Part shown: positions 53,022-61,624 of the stretch, piece by piece | Layout of the letters: every line of letters begins with the position of its first letter | Position numbering within the stretch: the stretch's first letter is position 1 | Assembly: GCF_020531945.1 (NCBI RefSeq) | Contig: NZ_JAJATZ010000006.1 | Location: 1 to 64,000, forward strand | DNA: 64,000 nt | Reading direction: 5' to 3' | DNA from: Loktanella gaetbuli | Lineage (GTDB): Bacteria > Pseudomonadota > Alphaproteobacteria > Rhodobacterales > Rhodobacteraceae | Program-made: the position numbers and the translations under genes | Notes under the pieces: generated by a model | Database searches by the model: none | What the model was told of the DNA's origin: nothing | Seen by the model: the letters and a program-made list of their open reading frames with translations, nothing else

Positions 53022-53540
53022 ATGCACATCTTAACAAAAGTGGCCCTGATCGGCCTTGCGCTGGCGACATCTGCCTGCACGCGCCCGGACCGTTTCGGCG
53101 GGATGGACCCGCTGACGGGCAGCGGCGTGGACGCCAATGCCGCAGGTGCCGCGACCGGGGCCTCTGACCCGCGCAGCCCCGAATTCTTTCAGCAGACCAT
53201 CGGCGACCGCGTGCTGTTCGTCGTCGATTCCAGCACATTGACTCCGCAGGGCATTGCCACGCTGGACGGGCAGGCCGGCTGGTTGCAGACCAACGCCGAC
53301 TACCTCGCCATCATCGAAGGCCACGCGGACGAACAGGGCACACGCGAATACAACCTGGCACTGGGCGCGCGGCGCGCCAACGCCGTGCGCGAATACCTGA
53401 TCTCGCGCGGCATTTCGGCCAACCGCCTGCGGACCGTCAGCTACGGCAAGGAACGCCCGGTCGAGGTCTGCTCGAACGAGGCATGTTATGCCCAGAACCG
53501 CCGTGCGGTGACGGTCATCTCGATCGGACAGCTCAGCTGA
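53022..53540 (+). CDS. pal: Peptidoglycan-associated lipoprotein Pal
   Basis: 172 residues. Lipid attachment is expected at Cys19 (TSAC). The OmpA-type domain includes VLFVVDSSTLTPQGIATLDGQAGWL, EGHADEQGTREYNLALGARRA and the peptidoglycan-binding Arg. It links the outer membrane to the wall and to TolB. Its stop overlaps the cpoB start as TGATG. Confidence 0.95.
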   Translation: MHILTKVALIGLALATSACTRPDRFGGMDPLTGSGVDANAAGAATGASDPRSPEFFQQTIGDRVLFVVDSSTLTPQGIATLDGQAGWLQTNADYLAIIEGHADEQGTREYNLALGARRANAVREYLISRGISANRLRTVSYGKERPVEVCSNEACYAQNRRAVTVISIGQLS

Positions 53541-54346
53541 TGCGGGCGCTGGCGTTTGTCCTCGCACTCGCCGCGGGTCCGGCGCTGGCGCAGGACGCGA
53601 CCCTTGCCGACATCCGGCAGCAGTTGACCGTGCTTTACGGTGACATCGAGGCGCTGCGCGGTGAATTGTCGGCCAGCGGTGCGCTGTCGACCGGTGTGGC
53701 CGGCAGCACCCCGCTTGATCGTCTGAACGCGATCGAGGCCGAGTTGCAGCGCCTCACCTCCAAGACCGAAGAGCTGGAGTTCCGGGTCAACCGGATCACC
53801 GTGGACGGCACCAACCGTGTCGGTGATCTGGAATTCCGCCTGTGCGAACTCGAACCGGCCTGCGATATCGCGTTGCTGGGCGATACACCGTCACTGGGCG
53901 GCGTGGATTCGGCGGCCAATATCCCGGTGCCTGCCGCACCTGTGGCGCAGGCCCCCGACCTTGCCTTGGGCGAACAGCAGGATTTCGAGGCCGCACAACA
54001 GGCGCTGGCCGCGGGTGATTTCCAGATGGCTGTCGATCGGCTGGCAGCCTTTGGCAACACCTATCCCGGTTCACCGCTCGAGGTGCAGGCCAACATCGCA
54101 CTGGGTCAGGCGCAGGCAGGTCTGGGTCAGAATGGCGAGGCGGCACGCGCCTATCTGGCCGCGTTTTCTGCCGAACCAGAAGGTCCCTTTGCGCCCGAGG
54201 CGCTGTTCCGGCTGGGGCGCGCACTGGGTGATGTGGGACAAATCCCCGATGCCTGCGTCACGCTTGCAGAGGTCGGTGTGCGGTTCCCCAACAGCACCTA
54301 TGTCGCCGAAGCGAACAGCGCGCGCGGCCTGCTGGGATGCACCTGA
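53540..54346 (+). CDS. cpoB: Tol-Pal coordinator CpoB (YbgF)
   Basis: 268 residues with a signal peptide (MRALAFVLALAAGPALAQ), an N-terminal coiled coil (LRGELSASG to RVNRITVDG) and C-terminal TPR repeats from about 160 (FEAAQQALAAGDFQMAVDRLAAFGNTYPGSPL). It couples cell-wall synthesis to outer-membrane constriction. The ATG at 53540 shares one base with the pal stop; ten bases at the end overlap tilS. Confidence 0.9.
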   Translation: MRALAFVLALAAGPALAQDATLADIRQQLTVLYGDIEALRGELSASGALSTGVAGSTPLDRLNAIEAELQRLTSKTEELEFRVNRITVDGTNRVGDLEFRLCELEPACDIALLGDTPSLGGVDSAANIPVPAAPVAQAPDLALGEQQDFEAAQQALAAGDFQMAVDRLAAFGNTYPGSPLEVQANIALGQAQAGLGQNGEAARAYLAAFSAEPEGPFAPEALFRLGRALGDVGQIPDACVTLAEVGVRFPNSTYVAEANSARGLLGCT

Positions 54347-55581
54347 CAGGTCTGCCTGACCGCTTTGCCGGTGAAATGGGGCATTTGCTGGGACCTGATT
54401 TCCCGGATGCCATTGGTGTTGCCGTGTCAGGCGGCGGCGACAGCATGGCGCTGTTGCACCTGGCCGCTGGTTGGGCGCGGATTTTTGGCGTGTCGATGTC
54501 GGTCGTCACGGTCGATCACGGCCTGCGCGACGCCAGCGCATCAGAGGCCGCAATGGTTGCCGATGAATGCGCGACGCTTGGCGTTGCGCACGATATCTTG
54601 CAGTGGAAATGGGATGGGAACGGTAACCTTCAGGATGCGGCGCGCAATGGCCGCCGGGCGCTGATCGGCGCGTGGGCGCAGGGTCGCCCGGTCCTGTTGG
54701 GGCATACCCGCGACGATCAGGCCGAAACGCTGCTGATGCGGCTCGCACGTGGATCAGGCGTCGACGGTCTTGCGGCGATGGCGGGTCTGCGCGGCGCGGG
54801 GGACTGGCAGATCGTGCGCCCGATGCTGCACCTGGGGCGTGAAGAATTGCGCCACTATCTCAAGGTTTTGAACATTCCCTTTGTCGATGATCCGACCAAC
54901 GACGATGCGACCTACGCGCGGGTTCGCATGCGACACCTCATCGGGCAAGAGGGGCTGGATACGGTGCGGTTGGCCAATACGGCGCAGGCCATGGCCCGTG
55001 CGCGCGTGGCATTGGCCGCGCGGGCCCATGATGCCGCAACCGCGATGATGCGGCCAACGACGCAGGGTTGCATTGCACTGGACCGCGACGCGCTGACCCG
55101 GATCGAGGCTGAAACGCAGTTGCGGATCCTGGCCGGTGCAATTGGTGCGGTTGCGGGCGCCGTCTATCGGCCAAGGCTCTCGGCCTTGACACAGACACTG
55201 GACAGGGTGCTGGCTGGCGGCACGACCACACTTCAGGGCGCGATCCTCGTGCCCAAAGGTGCCCAACTGTTCGTCGCGCGAGAGTATCAGGCCGTCGCGG
55301 ATCATCAGGTCCCTGCCCACAGCGGTGATCTGTGGGACGGGCGCTGGATGCCGGTCGGGCAGGGCCTGACAGGTGCTGTGCTGCGTGCGCTGGGGGCGGA
55401 CGGTTTACAGCAAATCACGGTGCGGCCTGAGGACGCGGCCCCCCGTGCCTGCCTGCTGGGCCTGCCGTCGATCTGGGCAGGTGATCGCCTTATCGCTTGT
55501 TCTGCCTTGGATTTCGGCACGGATGCCGGGGTCAAAGACCAGATACGCGGAAGTTTTCCGCAATCCCTCCTTGTGCATTGA
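54337..55581 (+). CDS. tilS: tRNA(Ile)-lysidine synthetase
   Basis: 414 residues. The PP-loop VSGGGDSMALLHLA (Ser31 to Ser36) binds ATP; VDHGLRDASASEAA and LGHTRDDQAETLLMRLARGSG are the further family motifs. It modifies C34 of the minor isoleucine tRNA so that it reads AUA. The C-terminal part is divergent, as usual. Overlaps cpoB; ftsH follows, a common order. Confidence 0.92.
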   Translation: MHLTGLPDRFAGEMGHLLGPDFPDAIGVAVSGGGDSMALLHLAAGWARIFGVSMSVVTVDHGLRDASASEAAMVADECATLGVAHDILQWKWDGNGNLQDAARNGRRALIGAWAQGRPVLLGHTRDDQAETLLMRLARGSGVDGLAAMAGLRGAGDWQIVRPMLHLGREELRHYLKVLNIPFVDDPTNDDATYARVRMRHLIGQEGLDTVRLANTAQAMARARVALAARAHDAATAMMRPTTQGCIALDRDALTRIEAETQLRILAGAIGAVAGAVYRPRLSALTQTLDRVLAGGTTTLQGAILVPKGAQLFVAREYQAVADHQVPAHSGDLWDGRWMPVGQGLTGAVLRALGADGLQQITVRPEDAAPRACLLGLPSIWAGDRLIACSALDFGTDAGVKDQIRGSFPQSLLVH

Positions 55582-55663
55582 AGATAAGCGCAGAACCTCT
55601 ATTTTAAGTCCATCGTGACGCCGTCCCGCGCGTCGCACCATTCGCCGTCGGAGGAGCCTCGTT

Positions 55664-57574
55664 TTGGGCAACGCACGTAATATTGTATTTTGGGTCGTTC
55701 TGTTCCTGCTGGTCCTGACGCTGTTCAACCTGTTCAGCAACCCGGCAACCAGCGCCAGCAACACCAAGAGCTATTCCGAATTCGTCAGCGCCGTTGAAAA
55801 CGACGCGGTCGCCAGCGTCACGCTGGATGGCGAACAGGTTCGCTATCGCGGAACCGACGGGCGCGACTATGTCACGATCCGTCCCGGCGACGCCGAAGTG
55901 ACCAACCTGCTGATCGCGCAGGACATTCCCGTCACCGCACAAAGCCAGGAACAGTCCGGTCTGCAATCCTTTCTGATTGGTCTGCTGCCCTTTGTGCTGC
56001 TGATCGGTGTCTGGATCTATTTCATGAATCGGATGCAGGGCGGCGGCAAAGGCGGTGCGATGGGCTTTGGCAAATCCAAGGCCAAGCTGCTGACCGAAAA
56101 GCATGGCCGCGTCACTTTTGACGAGGTTGCAGGCATCGACGAGGCCAAGGACGAGCTTGAAGAGATTGTCGAATTCCTGCGCAATCCGCAGAAGTTCAGC
56201 CGTCTGGGCGGCAAGATTCCCAAGGGTGCGCTGCTTGTCGGACCTCCGGGCACTGGTAAAACGCTGCTGGCGCGTGCCATCGCAGGCGAGGCTGGCGTGC
56301 CCTTCTTCACGATCTCGGGCTCTGATTTCGTCGAAATGTTCGTCGGTGTGGGTGCATCCCGCGTCCGCGACATGTTCGAACAGGCGAAAAAGAACGCGCC
56401 CTGCATCGTGTTTATCGACGAAATCGACGCCGTGGGCCGGTCCCGTGGCGCAGGATACGGCGGCGGGAACGACGAACGCGAACAGACGCTGAACCAGCTG
56501 CTGGTCGAAATGGACGGTTTCGAGGCGAACGAGGGTATCATCATCATCGCCGCCACCAACCGTCCCGACGTGCTGGACCCCGCGCTGCTGCGTCCCGGTC
56601 GCTTTGACCGTCAGGTGCAGGTGCCGAACCCCGACATCAAGGGCCGCGAGAAGATCCTTGGCGTACATGCCCGCAAGGTGCCGCTTGGCCCCGATGTCGA
56701 TTTGCGCATCATCGCACGCGGTACGCCCGGTTTCTCTGGTGCGGATCTCGCGAACCTGGTGAACGAAAGCGCGCTGATGGCTGCGCGTGTTGGTCGCCGC
56801 TTTGTCACCATGACGGATTTCGAATCCGCCAAGGACAAGGTGATGATGGGGTCGGAACGTCGGTCCATGGTCATGACCGAGGACGAGAAAAAGCTGACAG
56901 CCTACCACGAGGCCGGCCATGCCGTCGTCGGGTTGAACGTGCCGCAGCATGATCCCATCCACAAGGCGACGATCATTCCCCGCGGTCGCGCGCTGGGTCT
57001 GGTGCTGTCCCTGCCGGAACGCGACCAGCTGAGCGTCAGCTGGACAAAATACACCTCGAAAATCGCGATGGCGATGGGTGGCCGCGTTGCCGAAGAGCTG
57101 GTCTTTGGTAAGGAAAACGTAACCTCTGGCGCCGCGTCGGACATCCAGCAGGTGTCGAAAATCGCGCGCGCCATGGTCACGCAGTTTGGCTACGCCGAAG
57201 AGTTGGGTTTCGTTGATTACGCCAACGAACAGTCCAGCTATCTGGGCAACTACGGCGGTGGCACCAACCACTCTGCCGATACGCAAAAGATCATCGACGA
57301 CAAGGTCAAGGAACTGGTGCAGACGGGCTATGAAACGGCCAAGCGTATCCTGACCGAAAAACGCGACGATCTGGAACGTCTGGCGCAGGGGCTGTTGGAA
57401 TACGAAACCCTGACCGGCAACGAGATTACGCGCGTCATCGCCGGTGAAACGCTGAACCGTGGCGAGGACATGGATGATACGCCCCCGTCGGGTGGCAATG
57501 CGATCCCGTCAGTGCCAAAGATCAAGAAAAAGCCAAGCGGTGACAGCGGTATGGAACCAGAACCTACCGCGTGA
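55664..57574 (+). CDS. ftsH: ATP-dependent zinc metalloprotease FtsH
   Basis: 636 residues. Two helices (NIVFWVVLFLLVLTLFNLF and the one near 104-122) anchor it in the inner membrane. The AAA module has Walker A GPPGTGKT near 193 and Walker B CIVFIDEIDAVG; the protease part has HEAGH at about 415-419. The start is a TTG at 55664 with GGAGGAG seven bases upstream, and no ATG fits the N-terminus. It degrades membrane and regulatory proteins. Own terminator follows. Confidence 0.96.
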   Translation: MGNARNIVFWVVLFLLVLTLFNLFSNPATSASNTKSYSEFVSAVENDAVASVTLDGEQVRYRGTDGRDYVTIRPGDAEVTNLLIAQDIPVTAQSQEQSGLQSFLIGLLPFVLLIGVWIYFMNRMQGGGKGGAMGFGKSKAKLLTEKHGRVTFDEVAGIDEAKDELEEIVEFLRNPQKFSRLGGKIPKGALLVGPPGTGKTLLARAIAGEAGVPFFTISGSDFVEMFVGVGASRVRDMFEQAKKNAPCIVFIDEIDAVGRSRGAGYGGGNDEREQTLNQLLVEMDGFEANEGIIIIAATNRPDVLDPALLRPGRFDRQVQVPNPDIKGREKILGVHARKVPLGPDVDLRIIARGTPGFSGADLANLVNESALMAARVGRRFVTMTDFESAKDKVMMGSERRSMVMTEDEKKLTAYHEAGHAVVGLNVPQHDPIHKATIIPRGRALGLVLSLPERDQLSVSWTKYTSKIAMAMGGRVAEELVFGKENVTSGAASDIQQVSKIARAMVTQFGYAEELGFVDYANEQSSYLGNYGGGTNHSADTQKIIDDKVKELVQTGYETAKRILTEKRDDLERLAQGLLEYETLTGNEITRVIAGETLNRGEDMDDTPPSGGNAIPSVPKIKKKPSGDSGMEPEPTA

Positions 57575-57588
57575 TCCGGACAAAGCTG

Positions 57589-57620
57589 AAGGCCCCGCGC
57601 GGATCGTGCGGGGCCTTTTT
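57589..57620 (+). terminator. Rho-independent terminator of ftsH
   Basis: AAGGCCCCGC pairs with GCGGGGCCTT around a nine-base loop and is followed by TTT. It lies 14 bases after the ftsH stop. Confidence 0.85.
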
Positions 57621-57640
57621 CTACGGGGCAGGGGGATGAA

Positions 57641-58222
57641 ATGCCGCAACTGGTCAAAACAGAACACACGGGGCGCATCGTCTGGATGGGGCGGGTGCCG
57701 CACCGTGATCGGGCGGAAATCGCAGGCCAGCCCGTCACAACCATGGATCTGGATTTTTCGGGTGCCGTGGGAGAGGTACACGCCGGTCTGACCCGGCCAA
57801 GCTGCGTGCGCGTGACGACGCAGTATCCCAAGGGCACCGAAATCCGCAACGTGCGGCAGGTTTCCATCGTCAGTGCCGAAGAACTTGCGTTGATTGCGGA
57901 TGATCTGGGGCTGGAACAGGTCGATCCGGCCTGGCTGGGCGCATCGCTTGTCATCGAGGGGATCGCCGATTTCAGCCATATCCCGCCTTCTGCCCGCCTT
58001 CAGTCACAAGACGGCACAACGCTGACCGTCGATATGCAGAATGCGCCGTGTACGCTGGTGGCCAAAACCATCGAAGAGGCGCGCCCCGGCCACGGCAAGG
58101 GGTTCAAGGCCGCCGCAAAAGGACGGCGCGGTGTAACCGCATGGGTCGAACGCCCCGGCCGTCTGGCCATGGGCGATGTCATCACGCTCCATGTCCCGAA
58201 CCAGCGGGCATGGCGACCCTGA
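57641..58222 (+). CDS. MOSC-domain protein
   Basis: 193 residues of the molybdenum cofactor sulfurase C-terminal (MOSC) family: IRNVRQVSIVSAEELALIADDLGL near 70, GIADFSHIPPSARL and the conserved Cys in NAPCTLVAK, which may carry sulfur. Stand-alone MOSC proteins can handle sulfur for molybdenum enzymes; a link with the XdhABC enzyme of this window is possible but not shown. Starts 20 bases after the ftsH terminator with GGGGGATGAA as binding site. Confidence 0.85.
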   Translation: MPQLVKTEHTGRIVWMGRVPHRDRAEIAGQPVTTMDLDFSGAVGEVHAGLTRPSCVRVTTQYPKGTEIRNVRQVSIVSAEELALIADDLGLEQVDPAWLGASLVIEGIADFSHIPPSARLQSQDGTTLTVDMQNAPCTLVAKTIEEARPGHGKGFKAAAKGRRGVTAWVERPGRLAMGDVITLHVPNQRAWRP

Positions 58223-58318
58223 ACCGACGCTTTTTCAGGCGGATCTGTCGGAAAACAGACGCTTTTGCTGTGCACCCTGCTTAGGCTGCAAGGAACGCAG
58301 TTCAGTGAAAGGCCCGCC

Positions 58319-59995
58319 ATGACCGATATGTCCGACATTGCCATCGCCCGCGCCGCTCGGAAATTGCCGATCCAGCAGATTGGCGCAAAGCTTGGGATCG
58401 GCCCGGACGATCTGGTGCCCTACGGCCATGACAAGGCAAAGGTCGGCCAAACCTTTATCGACAGCGTGCAGGACAGACCCGATGGCAAACTGATCCTTGT
58501 CACCGCGATCAACCCGACCCCCGCAGGCGAAGGCAAGACGACGACGACCGTGGGGCTGGGTGACGGCCTGTGCGCCATCGGCAAACGGGCTGCGATCTGC
58601 ATCCGCGAGGCGTCATTGGGCCCCTGTTTCGGAATGAAGGGTGGTGCCGCAGGTGGCGGCTATGCGCAGGTCATCCCGATGGAGGACATGAACCTGCATT
58701 TCACGGGGGATTTCCACGCCATCACCAGCGCCCACAACCTGTTGGCGGCAATGATCGACAACCACATCTACTGGGGCAATGCGCTGGATATCGACATCCG
58801 CCGTATCGTCTGGCGCAGGGTGATGGACATGAACGACCGGGCGCTGCGGCAGGTCAACGTATCGCTGGGCGGTGTGTCGAATGGGTTTCCGCGCGAAACC
58901 GGGTTCGACATCACCGTGGCGTCCGAGGTCATGGCGATCCTCTGTCTGGCGCGCAATCTGGACGATCTGCAACGACGTCTGGGCGACATCATCGTGGCCT
59001 ATACCCGCGACCGGACCCCCATCACCTGCCGCCAGATCAAGGCGGATGGTGCAATGACGGTGCTGCTGAGAGACGCGATGCAGCCAAACCTGGTGCAGAC
59101 CCTCGAAAATAACCCGGCCTTTGTTCACGGTGGTCCCTTTGCCAACATCGCACATGGCTGCAATTCTGTGACCGCGACCACGACCGCGCTCAAGCTTGCG
59201 GATTATGTCGTGACAGAGGCCGGTTTCGGGGCCGATCTGGGGGCGGAAAAGTTTCTGAACATCAAATGCCGCAAAGCTGGGTTGTCGCCCGCAGTCGTCG
59301 TGCTGGTCGCCACGGTGCGTGCCATGAAAATGAACGGCGGTGTCGCCAAGGGTGAACTGGGTCTTGAAAACGTCGCCGCCGTGCAGGCGGGCTGCGCGAA
59401 CCTTGGCCAGCATATCGCCAATGTGCAGGGTTTCGGGGTGCCGGTCGTGGTGGCGATCAACCATTTCAGCGGCGACACGCAGGCCGAAATCGACGCGGTC
59501 ACGGCCTATGTTGCGGGTCAGGGATCAGAGGCGATCCTGTGTCGCCACTGGGCCGAGGGATCAGATGGAACCCGCGATCTGGCCACCCGCGTGGCCGCCA
59601 TCGCGGATGCCGGGACGGCGCGTTTCCAGACGCTCTATCCTGACGATATGCCCTTGCTGGACAAGATCGAGACAATTGCGACCCGCATCTACCGCGCCGA
59701 TGGCGTCGCAGCGGACGCCAAAATCCGCGCGCAGCTGACACAATGGGAGGCGCAGGGATTCGGCCACCTGCCGATCTGCATGGCGAAAACACAATATTCG
59801 TTCAGCACGGACCCCGACCTGCGCGGCGCGCCACGCGGACACACCGTCCCCATCCGCGAGGTGCGCCTGTCCGCCGGGGCCGGTTTCATCGTTGCGATCT
59901 GCGGTGATATCATGACAATGCCCGGCCTGCCGCGCGTTCCCGCGGCTGAATCCATCGGATTGAACGCCAGAGGCGAAATCGAGGGTTTGTTCTGA
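58319..59995 (+). CDS. fhs: Formate-tetrahydrofolate ligase
   Basis: 558 residues, full length. PTPAGEGKTTTTVGLGDGL near 67 binds ATP; EASLGPCFGMKGGAAGGGYAQV, DNHIYWGN and FITVASEVMAI-like stretch FDITVASEVMAILCLA are conserved. It joins formate to THF at the cost of ATP and works with FolD, next gene. The ATG at 58319 follows AAAGG. Confidence 0.95.
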   Translation: MTDMSDIAIARAARKLPIQQIGAKLGIGPDDLVPYGHDKAKVGQTFIDSVQDRPDGKLILVTAINPTPAGEGKTTTTVGLGDGLCAIGKRAAICIREASLGPCFGMKGGAAGGGYAQVIPMEDMNLHFTGDFHAITSAHNLLAAMIDNHIYWGNALDIDIRRIVWRRVMDMNDRALRQVNVSLGGVSNGFPRETGFDITVASEVMAILCLARNLDDLQRRLGDIIVAYTRDRTPITCRQIKADGAMTVLLRDAMQPNLVQTLENNPAFVHGGPFANIAHGCNSVTATTTALKLADYVVTEAGFGADLGAEKFLNIKCRKAGLSPAVVVLVATVRAMKMNGGVAKGELGLENVAAVQAGCANLGQHIANVQGFGVPVVVAINHFSGDTQAEIDAVTAYVAGQGSEAILCRHWAEGSDGTRDLATRVAAIADAGTARFQTLYPDDMPLLDKIETIATRIYRADGVAADAKIRAQLTQWEAQGFGHLPICMAKTQYSFSTDPDLRGAPRGHTVPIREVRLSAGAGFIVAICGDIMTMPGLPRVPAAESIGLNARGEIEGLF

Positions 59996-60067
59996 CGCCG
60001 TCCGGCGCTATTGCCCCCGTAAAGGGGACAAGGCGCCCCGCCCACCGTCCCAAGCAGAGGTGATGAC

Positions 60068-60946
60068 ATGACGGCGACCGTGATTGATGGAAAGGCATTT
60101 GCCGCAAAGGTGCGCGCAAAGGTCGGCACCCATGTGGCGCGACTGAAGGACGAACACGGGATCACCCCCGGCCTCGCGGTGGTGCTGGTCGGTGAAGACC
60201 CTGCCAGTCAGGTCTACGTCAAGATGAAGGGCAAGATGACCAAGGAGGTCGGCATGCTGTCGCTGGAATACCGCCTGAATGCGGATGCAGCCGAGGATGA
60301 CGTGTTGCGTCTGGTCGCGGACCTGAACGCCAATCCAGAGGTGCACGGCATCCTCGTGCAACTGCCACTGCCAAAACACATGGAAGAGGCCAAGGTTCTG
60401 GCAGCGATCGACCCCGCCAAGGATGTCGACGGCTTTCACATCTCGAATGTCGGTCTGCTGGCCACCGGGCAAAAGGCGATGATCCCATGCACGCCGCTGG
60501 GGTGTCTCATGATGCTGCGTGACCATCACGGTGATCTGTCGGGCATGAATGCTGTGGTTATTGGCCGGTCCAACATCGTGGGCAAGCCGATGGCGCAACT
60601 GCTGCTGGGCGACAGCTGCACCGTGACCATCGCCCATTCGCGGACCCGTGATCTGGCCGAGGTGGTGCGCCGTGCCGATATCGTCGTGGCCGCCGTCGGA
60701 CGGCCCAGGATGGTTGGGGCCGGTTGGATCAAACCGGGGGCCACGGTCATCGACGTGGGCATCAACCGCACGGACGATGGTCTGGTTGGGGACGTGGATT
60801 ATGCGCCCGTGGCAGAGGTCGCAGGGGCGATCACGCCCGTGCCCGGTGGTGTCGGCCCGATGACCATCGCCTGCCTGCTTGCCAACACGGTTACGGCCTG
60901 CTGCCGCGCAAACGACCTGGCGGAACCGGACGGGTTGACGGCGTAA
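60068..60946 (+). CDS. folD: Methylenetetrahydrofolate dehydrogenase/cyclohydrolase
   Basis: 292 residues. YVKMKGKMTKEVGM carries the catalytic Lys; VHGILVQLPLPKHM and KDVDGFHISNVG are folate-site motifs; VIGRSNIVGKPMAQLL is the NADP-binding loop. With Fhs it links formate to methylene-THF, so the pair serves one-carbon (formate, methyl compound) metabolism. Its last 56 bases overlap the convergent pdeM gene. Confidence 0.95.
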   Translation: MTATVIDGKAFAAKVRAKVGTHVARLKDEHGITPGLAVVLVGEDPASQVYVKMKGKMTKEVGMLSLEYRLNADAAEDDVLRLVADLNANPEVHGILVQLPLPKHMEEAKVLAAIDPAKDVDGFHISNVGLLATGQKAMIPCTPLGCLMMLRDHHGDLSGMNAVVIGRSNIVGKPMAQLLLGDSCTVTIAHSRTRDLAEVVRRADIVVAAVGRPRMVGAGWIKPGATVIDVGINRTDDGLVGDVDYAPVAEVAGAITPVPGGVGPMTIACLLANTVTACCRANDLAEPDGLTA

Positions 60947-61586
60947 CCGGGACGGCAATCGCGCGCTTGCCGGTCAGCACCGCGCAGGGCCGATCGAACA
61001 ACGCTGCCAACACGGGATCGGTCGCACGCAGACCGCCCGTGTAGGCCCCAAACGCCGGCAAGATCAGCCGGTTGCGGTCGAACAGGAAACAGGGTCGCGC
61101 GGACCCCGCGCCGGGGATTGCGTATTTCGGGTGGTAGTGGCCTGATACCTCGCCCGGCTGTGCCGTGGCGATGTGCCGAAAGACCAGTGGGCCGCAGTGA
61201 TAGGCGGCCAGATGTGTGCCACCGAATTCCACCGGGCCGGGGTCGTGGTTGCCTTCGATCCAGATCCACTGGCGACCCGCCTGCATCGCTGTCAGGCTGC
61301 CCGCATCCTCGGCTGACAGGGTTTCTGCCGCCAGCAAGTCATCGAAACTGTCGCCCAGGCAGATGACCGTCGTCGGATCACAGGCGGTGATATCAGCGGC
61401 CAGACGCGCAAGCGTCTCGCGCGTCTCGTAGGGGGGCAGCATCTGGCCAGAGCGTCGCGCCACCCGGTCGGATTTGCACAGATGCAGGTCCGACACGCAC
61501 AACAGACGCTGATCCGGCCACCACAGCGCACCCGATGGCAGGGCGCGCAGCGTGGTGTCGCAAAAGGTCAAGGTGTAGGCGTTCAT
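60891..61586 (-). CDS. pdeM: Ligase-associated DNA damage response endonuclease PdeM
   Basis: 231 residues of a metallophosphoesterase: LCVSDLHLCKSDR, CLGDSFDD, IEGNHDPGP and GHYHPKY are the metal-binding blocks. The family is found with a DEXH helicase, an ATP-dependent DNA ligase and a nuclease in a repair cluster; the helicase lies 38 bases upstream on the same strand. The 3' end overlaps folD by 56 bases. Confidence 0.85.
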   Translation of the reverse strand: MNAYTLTFCDTTLRALPSGALWWPDQRLLCVSDLHLCKSDRVARRSGQMLPPYETRETLARLAADITACDPTTVICLGDSFDDLLAAETLSAEDAGSLTAMQAGRQWIWIEGNHDPGPVEFGGTHLAAYHCGPLVFRHIATAQPGEVSGHYHPKYAIPGAGSARPCFLFDRNRLILPAFGAYTGGLRATDPVLAALFDRPCAVLTGKRAIAVPVTPSTRPVPPGRLRGSRP

Positions 61587-61624
61587 GGTCCGTTCCTGCC
61601 GCGCTTTGTCGGGCGATGCAAGCG

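Noticed and set aside
55604..57286. 560-codon frame on the minus strand
   Set aside because: Antisense to ftsH, which is certain; no ribosome-binding site or recognisable domain.
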